DNA of 37,160 nucleotides from K189A clade bacterium (lineage in GTDB: Bacteria > Pseudomonadota > Gammaproteobacteria > Pseudomonadales > Azotimanducaceae): assembly GCA_902613475.1 (NCBI GenBank), contig CACMHG010000019.1:1-37160 (forward strand), written 5' to 3'. Numbering within the stretch: the first letter of the stretch is position 1; each line of letters opens with the position of its first letter. Under the pieces are notes generated by a model, which ran no database searches, was not told where the DNA came from, and saw only the letters and a list, made by a program, of their open reading frames with translations. The position numbers were made by a program, and so were the translations under genes. This document shows positions 17,757-25,213 of this stretch, in pieces.

Positions 17757-18434
17757 ATGGTTCGTTTTTGCGATTTGGTGTTCTCAGGGCTTGCATTAAT
17801 CCTTCTTTCTCCGCTTTTACTTCCGACAGTCATCGTTTTGAAGTTTACCGGTGAGGGAGAAATCTTTTTTTTGCAGCAACGGGTAGGCAAAGATGGTAAA
17901 AAATTTCGTTTGTTCAAGTTCGCGACCATGCTCAAAAACAGCCCTAACATTGGTACTGGTACAGTGACAATAAAGGGCGACCCCCGAGTTCTACCCGTAG
18001 GCGTATTTCTTCGTAAGTCAAAAATAAATGAGTTGCCGCAGCTCTTGAATATCTTTTTGGGTGATATGAGTTTGGTGGGTCCCAGGCCGCTGACAACTCA
18101 AACGTTTAAAGCCTATTCAGAGGCTACTCAGCAAGCTATCAAGCAAGTGCGACCCGGTTTATCCGGTATAGGTTCGATCGTTTTTCGTGATGAGGAAAAG
18201 ATTTTGCACGGCGCGACTGCTTCCGTTGCATTTTATTCGAGCGTTATAGCGCCATATAAGGGCTCGCTTGAGGAATGGTTTGTTTCGAATAAGAGTATAT
18301 ATATATATTTCCTATCTATCTTTGTCACGGTGTGGGTGGTACTTGTCCCAAACACGAGAATTGTGTGGAAAGTCTTTAAAGATCTGCCCGTTCCACCAAG
18401 TGAATTGAGGCAAACTCTTGGTTTTACTGTTTGA
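17757..18434 (+). CDS. Initiating phosphoglycosyl transferase (PglC-like monotopic)
   Basis: This 225-residue member of the bacterial sugar transferase family moves a sugar phosphate (probably QuiNAc-1-P or FucNAc-1-P) from UDP-sugar to undecaprenyl phosphate, starting repeat-unit assembly on the inner membrane. One N-terminal re-entrant hydrophobic helix (about 7-30) is followed by the catalytic domain: QQRVGKDGKKF (40-50), LFKFATM (52-58), KSKINELPQL (87-96) and GDMSLVGPRP (102-111). In PglC the catalytic dyad is Asp-Glu; here the matching positions read Asn91-Glu92, and KFRTM is KFATM. I believe this variant recurs in a subgroup of the family, so it is probably functional. A second hydrophobic segment lies near 190-205. 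It ends the cluster. Confidence 0.9.
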   Translation: MVRFCDLVFSGLALILLSPLLLPTVIVLKFTGEGEIFFLQQRVGKDGKKFRLFKFATMLKNSPNIGTGTVTIKGDPRVLPVGVFLRKSKINELPQLLNIFLGDMSLVGPRPLTTQTFKAYSEATQQAIKQVRPGLSGIGSIVFRDEEKILHGATASVAFYSSVIAPYKGSLEEWFVSNKSIYIYFLSIFVTVWVVLVPNTRIVWKVFKDLPVPPSELRQTLGFTV

Positions 18435-18773
18435 TGGGGCCCGATTGAATCAGAAGAATGCTCGGTTCATCATACTCAATTAGCCTTAAACCTCTTAGTC
18501 TAATTAGTGACGGGAAAAAAGGGCGCGTCAGCCCATCGTTGTTGAGCGAGTTGTCCAGGCGTAGCGGTTTCTAGGTCAATTGTCATTTAGCAATCAAAAT
18601 ACACTATAGAAAGACGGTAAATCGGTACAAATGGCACGCAGAATAAGTGAAAAAGGATTTTGCAATAGCCATTGAGGAGTAGTTATCGTGTAATTTCTCC
18701 GAGATAAGAGTCCGATCGCTGAACAGTAATATTCTCCTAGAACCTTGGGTATTTTTGAGGAAGGTGGTTTGAT

Positions 18774-18788
18774 ATCGCTATTAGCGAT
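18774..18788. repeat. Perfect 15-bp palindrome ATCGCTA-T-TAGCGAT
   Basis: The arms ATCGCTA and TAGCGAT are separated by one T. It lies in the gene-free tract after the polysaccharide cluster, about 650 nt before the carboxylase start. It could be a protein-binding site or a small stem. The same TCGCTAT/ATAGCGA core occurs in the arms of the hairpin at 24385-24461. Confidence 0.5.
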
Positions 18789-19189
18789 GTTAATTGAAGA
18801 TGATGTGAAATTGGTTTTCGAAAATAAGTATTTTTAAGGGAATGGAGCTTACCTTTATCGCGCTTTGGGTAAATTTTGTTAGAAAGCGGTGTGAATTCTC
18901 GCGCCGCGCCTGCGCACTAATAAAGACATGCTTGGGCCAAAGGAATTTTTATGAATTGCGTAAACCTAATCAGTTTTGCACAGTTTTAAAATGTGAAGTT
19001 GATTTAACCCGCACGCGGTTTCGATGATGGACTCTTCTGATAAACTGGCAATTTATTGAAGCCCGAATAGTTTATAATGTAACTGAGCGCTCTAGATGGT
19101 TTCTCTTGTAAGGTATCTCTATATTAAAGCAACGTGAAACGCCCTTCCTCTGCATTTGAACTTATCGTAAAATATAATTAGTGATTTTT

Positions 19190-19218
19190 TTCAATTGAAG
19201 AATTTGAAATTCCTAGGA
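19190..19218. repeat. Three contiguous palindromes
   Basis: TTCAATTGAA (19190-19199), GAATTTGAAATTC (19200-19212) and TCCTAGGA (19211-19218) are each self-complementary and abut or overlap one another. AT-rich sequence makes short palindromes common, so chance is possible, but three in 29 bases is unusual. Confidence 0.4.
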
Positions 19219-19256
19219 TAAATCGAAGTGCTTGCTGTTCGTTAATTATGACAATA

Positions 19257-19277
19257 CGTTCGTAATTTCTACGAATG
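19257..19277. repeat. Short hairpin with 8-bp arms (one G-T wobble)
   Basis: CGTTCGTA (19257-19264) pairs with TACGAATG (19270-19277) through one wobble pair, across a 5-nt loop. There is no T-run after it, so it is not a classical terminator. It lies about 165 nt upstream of the carboxylase start and could be part of its leader. Confidence 0.35.
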
Positions 19278-19365
19278 AAATCGTCGCAGTAGATTCTTAT
19301 AATTTTTTATCTTGGGTCCGCACGTTCCTTTGCCCCACGCAAAAAATATGTGCACCGAATTGATT

Positions 19366-19437
19366 GCTTGATCTTGTAGCTCAGTCTTGTAGAAGTATAT
19401 ATAATCGACATTGTCCATCGTATATAATCGATCAAGC
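19366..19437 (+). promoter_or_regulatory. Repeat-rich leader before the carboxylase genes
   Basis: An 8-bp inverted repeat, GCTTGATC (19366-19373) and GATCAAGC (19430-19437), brackets two sets of direct repeats: TCTTGTAG at 19372-19379 and 19385-19392, and TATATAATCGA at 19398-19408 and 19421-19431 (23 bp apart). Each TATATAATCGA contains a perfect TATAAT. No Shine-Dalgarno sequence precedes the ATG at 19440; the last arm ends only two bases before it. The region could hold a promoter with tandem operator sites, or an RNA fold that hides the start codon. This is inference from pattern only. Confidence 0.4.
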
Positions 19438-19439
19438 CT

Positions 19440-21164
19440 ATGGCGAAGCAGAAAATTATCCCTATTCTGAAAAACCCTTTTTCTAAGCCCAAGCAGCTCG
19501 AATTTTCAGTGCCTGGACAAATAAATTATTTGCCCGGTGTATACGAAGAAGCTTTGGAAGAAGCGCATCATATAATGCAAAAACCTTTTTCCTCCGCTGG
19601 GTTCAGAAATATCCAGCGACAACACCTCAAAAATAGGATGACCGTTTGGGAACGGATTAAGGTGCTAACCTCAAAGTCTCCCAAGATTCAGTTCCAAAAT
19701 TGGGGGCCTGATTTAGATGGAGCCTCTTTAGTAACGGCTGTAATAGAAATCGAAGGTCGGGATGTTGCGCTCTATGGTCACGACTTTACGATTAAAGCCG
19801 GTTCGATGGATGCTACGAATGGGAAGAAACTTGCGCGACTTTATGAGCTCGCAGGTAAACATAAAATACCGCTTATTGGTATGAATGATTCATCTGGTGC
19901 ATTTGTTCCAGCAGGGGTAGGCGGGCTCGATGGATACGCGGAAGCCTTTACCTCGTTGAGAAAGTTGAGCGGTGTTGTCCCTTCTATCATGTGTATGTTT
20001 GGTTTTAATGCTGGGGGCGGGTCCTATTTGCCACGTCAAGGGAGTTTTCTCATACAACCCCAAGAAACCTTTTTGGGACTTACTGGTCCTGGTGTTGTGA
20101 AGTCTGTTTTAGGGGAAGACGTCACGGCAGCGGAATTGGGAGGACCCAATGTGCATTCTCAAACTGGTGTAGCGGACATCGCAGCGGAAGATGAGGTTTC
20201 AGCGCTTAAGGCGGCAAAAAAGTTACTTCGTTATTTGCCAAACTGTAACGCCGAAATGGCACCCTTCCGGACAACTTCAGATCCTATCGATCGCAAAACG
20301 TGGGATATCGATTTACTCCTTAAAAAAGCTCTTAACTCGCCGACAGGTTTCAACACCCCTTTGGATGTCAGTATTATTATTGAGCAGGTTTGCGATCATG
20401 GCGACTATTTTGAGATTCAACCAGACCGAGCCAGGAATACATTAACGTGCTTTGGACGGGTAGCTGGAAATGTAGTGGGTTTTGTTGCTAATAATTCGGC
20501 GGTTGGATCTGGCCAAATTGATATAGCTGCGGCATACAAAAATGCGCGTTTTATTCGCTTCTGCAATCTCTACAATATTCCAGTCATTTTCATGGAAGAT
20601 ACGCCTGGCTTTTTACCAGGAAAAGAACAGGAAGATGGCGGAATCGTTCAGGCCGGTCGAGCGATGCTGGATGCAATTATTGATTTGCGGACCCCGAGAT
20701 TTCTCCTTCTAATACGTAACGCGATTGGAGGCGCCTATGCTTCTTATAATAACTATCCAACAGGAGCGGATCTGGTTATAGCGTTGCCTACTACCCGTGT
20801 CGCAGTTATGGGGCCGTCAGGTGTCGAATTTGTCTACAAAGATGAGCTGCGTGCGCTCCGAGCGAGCCTGAAAAAGCGAAAGGAAAAAGAACGGGCCTTA
20901 GCGAAATCTAGAGGTTTGAAAGGTGATCAACTGGAAATTAGTGCGGAAGCCGAGACTGCTCGTTGGTTAGCGCTTGAAGAATCTAAGCTGAGGAAGCGTT
21001 ACGAGAAAGAACTAATGAACCCGAAAGAGGCACTTAGCCTTGGATCCGTGTCACAGTTGGTAATGCCCTCAGATCTTCGCCATGTTCTGGCAGAAAATAT
21101 GGCTTTTCACATTCGCCATTACCAGCCTAGGCCGTTCGCCGGTGTTCAGCGCGAATTTCACTAG
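19440..21164 (+). CDS. Acyl-CoA carboxylase, carboxyltransferase subunit (PccB/AccDA-like)
   Basis: This protein moves the carboxyl group from carboxybiotin to an acyl-CoA. It has both crotonase-fold halves in one chain: an N-half with [10 protein letters not shown] (about 150-159) and the oxyanion-hole loop [13 protein letters not shown] (189-201), and a C-half with [11 protein letters not shown] and [15 protein letters not shown]. At 574 residues it is longer than PccB (about 510-540). Much of the excess is a Lys/Arg/Glu-rich helical insertion of about 30 residues between EFVYKDEL and MNPKEAL (roughly residues 470-525). The biotin carboxylase gene follows after 9 nt, so they form a two-subunit enzyme. 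The substrate (acetyl-, propionyl- or another acyl-CoA) cannot be fixed by eye. The start lacks a Shine-Dalgarno sequence. Confidence 0.9.
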   Translation: MAKQKIIPILKNPFSKPKQLEFSVPGQINYLPGVYEEALEEAHHIMQKPFSSAGFRNIQRQHLKNRMTVWERIKVLTSKSPKIQFQNWGPDLDGASLVTAVIEIEGRDVALYGHDFTIKAGSMDATNGKKLARLYELAGKHKIPLIGMNDSSGAFVPAGVGGLDGYAEAFTSLRKLSGVVPSIMCMFGFNAGGGSYLPRQGSFLIQPQETFLGLTGPGVVKSVLGEDVTAAELGGPNVHSQTGVADIAAEDEVSALKAAKKLLRYLPNCNAEMAPFRTTSDPIDRKTWDIDLLLKKALNSPTGFNTPLDVSIIIEQVCDHGDYFEIQPDRARNTLTCFGRVAGNVVGFVANNSAVGSGQIDIAAAYKNARFIRFCNLYNIPVIFMEDTPGFLPGKEQEDGGIVQAGRAMLDAIIDLRTPRFLLLIRNAIGGAYASYNNYPTGADLVIALPTTRVAVMGPSGVEFVYKDELRALRASLKKRKEKERALAKSRGLKGDQLEISAEAETARWLALEESKLRKRYEKELMNPKEALSLGSVSQLVMPSDLRHVLAENMAFHIRHYQPRPFAGVQREFH

Positions 21165-21173
21165 GGTTGTGGT

Positions 21174-24017
21174 ATGCCAAATCAATATTATTCACATAAT
21201 CCTTTGATTAACAAAAATCGACAGCGGTTGAATGGCTCGCTTTGGGAAAGTTCGTTCGCATGCTTGGAAATGCGACCGCTGATTATCTGTCGAGGACCTA
21301 TTCGAATGGAGGCGATGACTGTCTTTGAGGAAATGGGAATAACGGAATTCGGGATTCTTTTGTCGGAGAAAGATTCAATTATTTACCCTAATGCTTTGTC
21401 CCCCGAGTTAAGGGGCGGAATTAATCCGTCAAAGGTGCATAGAGTCGAGGATTACGGTGGGGCCAATAAGGAAGAAAGGAACGCTCGAATAGCCCAAATC
21501 GTTAAGATAGCTAGGGATAACCGTTACGATAGTGTTTTTGCGGGCTATGGCTTCATGGCTGAAGATGAGACTTTGGTCACAGGAATAGAGGCAGCCGGAT
21601 TGACCTTTATCGGTCCTTGTTCCACTACTGTAAAATCGGCAGGTAAGAAAGACCTTGCCAAGCGCAAAGCCTCAGATCTGTCAGTATCAGTCATTCCCGG
21701 TTTGGATAACGCTACTACGCTCACGCTATTACGTCTGTATCCTGGAGAGGAGCAACTCCAGAGCTTGGTCAACGAACACTCATTAAAGATAAGGAAGGCT
21801 GCCTGGAATAGTGCTCAGACGTTAGAGAACCAGGCGGAGCTTGTTTTGAATGCTTCGTATAACAAGGGAGTCGATCTGTTTACCGTTGATCAGCTAGCAG
21901 AAACCCTGTCGATCGAAATTGGGAAACTTTTTGCTAAAAATCCTGGCAACAGGATTAGGCTTAAAGCGGTGGGCGGTGGCGGTGGTAAGGGTCAAAGAAT
22001 TTTAGATGCGCCAATGCATTTTTCGGGCAGTGCGGCGCAAAAATTGAGTCAAGCGGTGAAGCCGATACCGCCATTGCTCAAGGAGGTATTGGCTGAAGTA
22101 AAGGCTACTGGCCTTGGGGATAATAAAAACGTTCTCGCTGAGATAAACATAGAAACAGTCCGTCACGTGGAAATTCAGGTAGTTGGTAATGGAGATTGGT
22201 GTATAACTTTAGGTGGTCGCGATTGCTCCGTTCAGATGAACGAGCAAAAATTGCTTGAGGTGTCAATGACGGCCGAGGAGCTAAGCGAAGGTATCTATCT
22301 GGAAAGCAATAAAGCAACAAAAGAAGTGCTTGAAACGGAGCTGCAATTGCTCCTAGAAATGGAAGAGGAAGCCACTAGATTCGGGGCGGCAGTTGGCCTT
22401 GATTCCGTCTCTACTTTCGAATGTATCATTGACAGAGATCGGCATTACTTTATGGAGATGAATACTAGGGTACAGGTAGAGCACAGAGTCAGCGAACTTT
22501 GCTACGAACTCAGATTTACTAATCCAGAGAATCCTGCCGAATTTTTTGTTGTTGACTCTATTGTAGAATTGATGGTGTTACTAGCCTGTCACGGCGAACG
22601 ACTTCCAAAACCGACTCGAGAGCGTCGAGAAGTCGCTGCGCTCGAGGCGAGAATGAACGCCACAGACTCCGCTCTCAAGCCACACCCTGGGGGTATTATC
22701 ACCGACTGGTCAGATGCCATTGCTGGAGAAATTCGCGACGAGCAGGGTATTTGTCTTCCTAATCCCGACACAGGGGCATTTGTTAAATACCATTTAGCTG
22801 GGGCTTATGACTCGAACATAGCGCTTCTTATTACTGCTGGTCAAGGAAGAGAAGCGTCGTTTAGTCAAATGTCAGAAATACTCAGAAACGCGAGAGTTAC
22901 GGGCAAGAACCTAAGCACAAATATTGAATTTCTTTATGGGTTAGTGAATTGGTTTATCGGCAATAATGCCCAGGCGAGACCAGCGACGAACTTTGTTTTG
23001 CCTTACTTAACTGCCGTGGGTAGGTTGGGAGCAGTGAGTAAGAACTTAGATATTGAACACGCTTATAGTGGCATAGAGCATTTTCTACTCGAACAAAACA
23101 ATAATGAGTTGTATCAATCAGCGACACGCGAAATTTTATCTCGAAAGACGAGTCTGCTCATACGTGGTATCGGCATCATTTTGCTTCAACCTCACTTTCT
23201 GTCAGGCTGGCTTGCAATTAATCGACGCAATTTTTCTTTGAGTGCAACGGGGGTTGAATGGTTGATAAATCCAGTGCGAGTGCTAGCCGACCTCTATCAA
23301 TATCTGAACATGGGAGAGAAAAACGGTTCTGTCGCCCTCTATAAGATCTGGGACCACGATAGAGAACTGCTACAAGAAGCGCTAGATTTTTACGACAGTG
23401 TTGAAAAGGCCTTAAACATTTCTGAATGGCCGCCTCTCTGTGAAGCCTTGTCCGAAAAAAAAGCCGAAAAAGTGTTCGGCGCTCGGTTTGAGGAAGTGCT
23501 GGCTGCGCATGAAGGCTTTCAACTTGGATTTGATATTCTTTCGATATTGCCGTATGTGGCCAAAAAAACAGAGTTTTTTAGTCTCACGGTAGCGCCGAAC
23601 TTAGAGGTAATTATCCCTGATGATCTTCAAGACCGTGGCGAGCAGGACGCGGCATTTAAAACCTTATCCCCGCCGCCACCGATTTCTGCTAATAAAATAA
23701 CGGCGCCAATTGGCGGTATGTATTACGCGAGTGAATCGCCCGATCAAGAGGCTTTCGTAAAGGCGGGTCAGCATTTTAATAAAGGAGACCCGTTATTCAT
23801 TATAGAAGTGATGAAGATGTTTAACAAAGTTCCAGCACCTTTTTCCGGAACAGTTGATGAGGTTTTGCTCGACACGAGCGCAACGATCATCAAAAAAGGT
23901 CAAGCGATTTTCAATGTCACACCAGATGAAGAATTTAGTTTTGAATCGTCACACGAGAAGAAGGAGGCTATTCGAAACCAGACTGATGACTTTCTTTCGT
24001 TTATCGGAATGAAATAA
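21174..24017 (+). CDS. Acyl-CoA carboxylase, fused biotin carboxylase and biotin carrier
   Basis: This 947-residue protein joins an ATP-grasp biotin carboxylase to a C-terminal biotinyl domain. Carboxylase motifs: a divergent N-domain start (LIICRGPIRME, 37-47), the Gly-rich ATP loop GGGGGKGQR (267-275), RHVEIQVVGNG (330-340), RDCSVQMNEQK (349-359) and EMNTRVQVEH (428-437). The biotin lysine is Lys881 in EVMKMFNKV, and the biotinyl domain spans about 855-920. Between residues 150 and 265 the chain is about 60 residues longer than E. coli AccC, an insertion just before the ATP loop. Residues about 600-850 form a long middle region I do not recognise, perhaps a BT-like linker contacting the carboxyltransferase. 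Its partner is the gene at 19440. Confidence 0.9.
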   Translation: MPNQYYSHNPLINKNRQRLNGSLWESSFACLEMRPLIICRGPIRMEAMTVFEEMGITEFGILLSEKDSIIYPNALSPELRGGINPSKVHRVEDYGGANKEERNARIAQIVKIARDNRYDSVFAGYGFMAEDETLVTGIEAAGLTFIGPCSTTVKSAGKKDLAKRKASDLSVSVIPGLDNATTLTLLRLYPGEEQLQSLVNEHSLKIRKAAWNSAQTLENQAELVLNASYNKGVDLFTVDQLAETLSIEIGKLFAKNPGNRIRLKAVGGGGGKGQRILDAPMHFSGSAAQKLSQAVKPIPPLLKEVLAEVKATGLGDNKNVLAEINIETVRHVEIQVVGNGDWCITLGGRDCSVQMNEQKLLEVSMTAEELSEGIYLESNKATKEVLETELQLLLEMEEEATRFGAAVGLDSVSTFECIIDRDRHYFMEMNTRVQVEHRVSELCYELRFTNPENPAEFFVVDSIVELMVLLACHGERLPKPTRERREVAALEARMNATDSALKPHPGGIITDWSDAIAGEIRDEQGICLPNPDTGAFVKYHLAGAYDSNIALLITAGQGREASFSQMSEILRNARVTGKNLSTNIEFLYGLVNWFIGNNAQARPATNFVLPYLTAVGRLGAVSKNLDIEHAYSGIEHFLLEQNNNELYQSATREILSRKTSLLIRGIGIILLQPHFLSGWLAINRRNFSLSATGVEWLINPVRVLADLYQYLNMGEKNGSVALYKIWDHDRELLQEALDFYDSVEKALNISEWPPLCEALSEKKAEKVFGARFEEVLAAHEGFQLGFDILSILPYVAKKTEFFSLTVAPNLEVIIPDDLQDRGEQDAAFKTLSPPPPISANKITAPIGGMYYASESPDQEAFVKAGQHFNKGDPLFIIEVMKMFNKVPAPFSGTVDEVLLDTSATIIKKGQAIFNVTPDEEFSFESSHEKKEAIRNQTDDFLSFIGMK

Positions 24018-24116
24018 GACATCGAGCATTTCCCTTACGTCGGGTAAAGACGCAACCGCTGTATTTTCACCCCAAAAAGCGATAGCAGGTTTCTGAGGGT
24101 TATGCATTACTTCTGA

Positions 24117-24136
24117 ATGAACAAAGGATTGTTCAT
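24117..24136. repeat. Perfect 8-bp inverted repeat with 4-nt loop
   Basis: ATGAACAA (24117-24124) and TTGTTCAT (24129-24136) flank the loop AGGA. It lies 100 nt after the carboxylase stop. With no T-run it is a poor intrinsic terminator; a stable RNA stem or a dimeric repressor site are the alternatives. Confidence 0.5.
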
Positions 24137-24384
24137 ACGCCTAGACAACCTTACGTTTGAGCGAGGGATGGGTTTGATTTTGTATGCCGAGTCAACGTAA
24201 GAAGTATGTACGGAAGGCCGGCAGATTATCATAAGCTATTAAGCCTTGTAGTGTTTTTCGTGAGAATGATATTCCAGCTAACACTTTTCTGACACGAATT
24301 GCCTCAAGGGGCGCGCAAAAGAAAAAGTGGTCTTCAGCCATTTCGCCAGATTGCGGTTACCTGCATTCGTCTGCCTTAATACTT

Positions 24385-24461
24385 GTTGCAATAGCGACTT
24401 ATTGTCCTATGGTGACATTGTCTGTACCTGGTACAACAATGTACCGTTTCGCTATCGCAAC
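24385..24461. repeat. 77-bp nested inverted-repeat structure
   Basis: The outer arms GTTGCAATAGCGA (24385-24397) and TCGCTATCGCAAC (24449-24461) match over 13 bp with one mismatch. Inside them, GGTGACATTGT (24411-24421) pairs with ACAATGTACC (24436-24445) with one bulge, and inside that GTACC (24424-24428) pairs with GGTAC (24430-24434) around a single T. Three coaxial stems in this order make chance unlikely. It has no T-tract. It is not an integron attC site, since the outer ends read GTT...AAC rather than AAC...GTT. Candidates are a structured non-coding RNA, a small palindromic mobile repeat, or a recombination/protein-binding site. Confidence 0.55.
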
Positions 24462-25213
24462 TTCTGAATAGGGTTGTCGAGCTGCTGTAGGCTAGACATG
24501 AACAAAAGCATCAAAAAAATTTAACTGAAGGGATGGTACTGCCTAAAAACTTTTTAGCTGGCGAAACGGAGGTTTTTTCCACCAGGATGGAGCCGGTTTG
24601 ATCAGTTCAGTGCAAGCGCCACCGCCACCGAAGGCATTCTAAGCGCCGTCGGGATCTAAAGGTAGCTGCCTACTACCCTGCGTATGCTTAGCTCCAATCC
24701 TTTTAATTTTATAGACTTTATCTTTCTAATCGTATAAGCAGCGATCTCCTATGTCATCTTCTGTAACCGTTACTGCAAGGAAATATAGGATATTTTTGAG
24801 TAGTCTGAATCCGCAACCTTTCGATTGGGGCTGAAATTTAACCATAGGGCCTAAAGGCAACGTAGTTTTTATTCAGGTTTCCTAATTAAAACGGTGTTTT
24901 TGAATGCGCAGAGACCCGTGATCATTGTTAGTTTTTAAGTTCATAACTTTAGGGTGCCGACCGGACCATTTTTGAGAAATCGTGATCTGAATCTGATTGC
25001 ATTGTAAGAGGCGAAAATAGATCCGACGATCTTTCCAAGGATGCCATATCGTTGTTAGGTCGGTACTTCAAAACCCACCATTGGCTAAAGATTCGTATCA
25101 ATGGCCTAACTGACGAAAGGTGGTTGAGGGTAATATTGTCGTCGAAAACCCTGTGTATGGTACCCCTGAAGCAGTTAAATTCGCGATCAATCCATAGCTT
25201 AGGAATCAAAAGA

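Larger units (their letters stand above)
18435..19439. other. About 1.0 kb gene-free AT-rich tract
   Basis: No coding sequence is convincing here; the longest frame (61 codons at 18842-19027) has no family resemblance or ribosome-binding site. Inverted repeats stand out: ATCGCTA/TAGCGAT with a 1-base centre at 18774-18788, three abutting palindromes at 19190-19218, and a hairpin at 19257-19277. The last 70 nt carry paired repeats next to the carboxylase start. The tract may be a decayed gene region, a regulatory leader, or both. I see no tRNA, transposase remnant or integrase. Confidence 0.6.
24018..25213. other. About 1.2 kb gene-free tract rich in inverted repeats
   Basis: No protein-coding gene is supported between the carboxylase and manC. 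Frames are short and full of stops; the frame leading into manC from 25052 lacks family resemblance before residue 55 and is read as leader sequence. Inverted repeats include 24117-24136 (8-bp arms), 24150-24157 with 24194-24201 (CTTACGTT/AACGTAAG), the nested hairpin at 24385-24461, and CTAAAAA-C-TTTTTAG at 24543-24557. The tract may contain a structured RNA, MITE-like repeats, or decayed genes. I see no tRNA-like B-box or transposase remnant. Confidence 0.6.

Noticed and set aside
1..18434. JUMPstart/ops element (GGCGGTAG) for RfaH control of the cluster
   Set aside because: I did not find the motif; the promoter end of the cluster is probably left of the window.
18842..19027. 61-codon frame in the gene-free tract
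   Set aside because: There is no ribosome-binding site or recognisable domain, and the composition (scattered Cys/Arg) is that of a chance frame.
24385..24461. Integron attC site
   Set aside because: The outer ends read GTT...AAC, not the RYYYAAC...GTTRRRY order needed, and no integrase gene or cassette array is present.
25114..25197. Short reading frame ending NPVYGTPEAVKFAINP just before manC
   Set aside because: It looks protein-like but is only about 27 codons after an in-frame stop, and no family was recognised. It could be a decayed gene end; not enough to call a gene.
25052..25213. In-frame 5' extension of manC (54 codons)
   Set aside because: The extension shows no resemblance to the ManC family, and ATG 25214 has a ribosome-binding site (AGGAAT) and gives the normal N-terminus ITPVILAGG.
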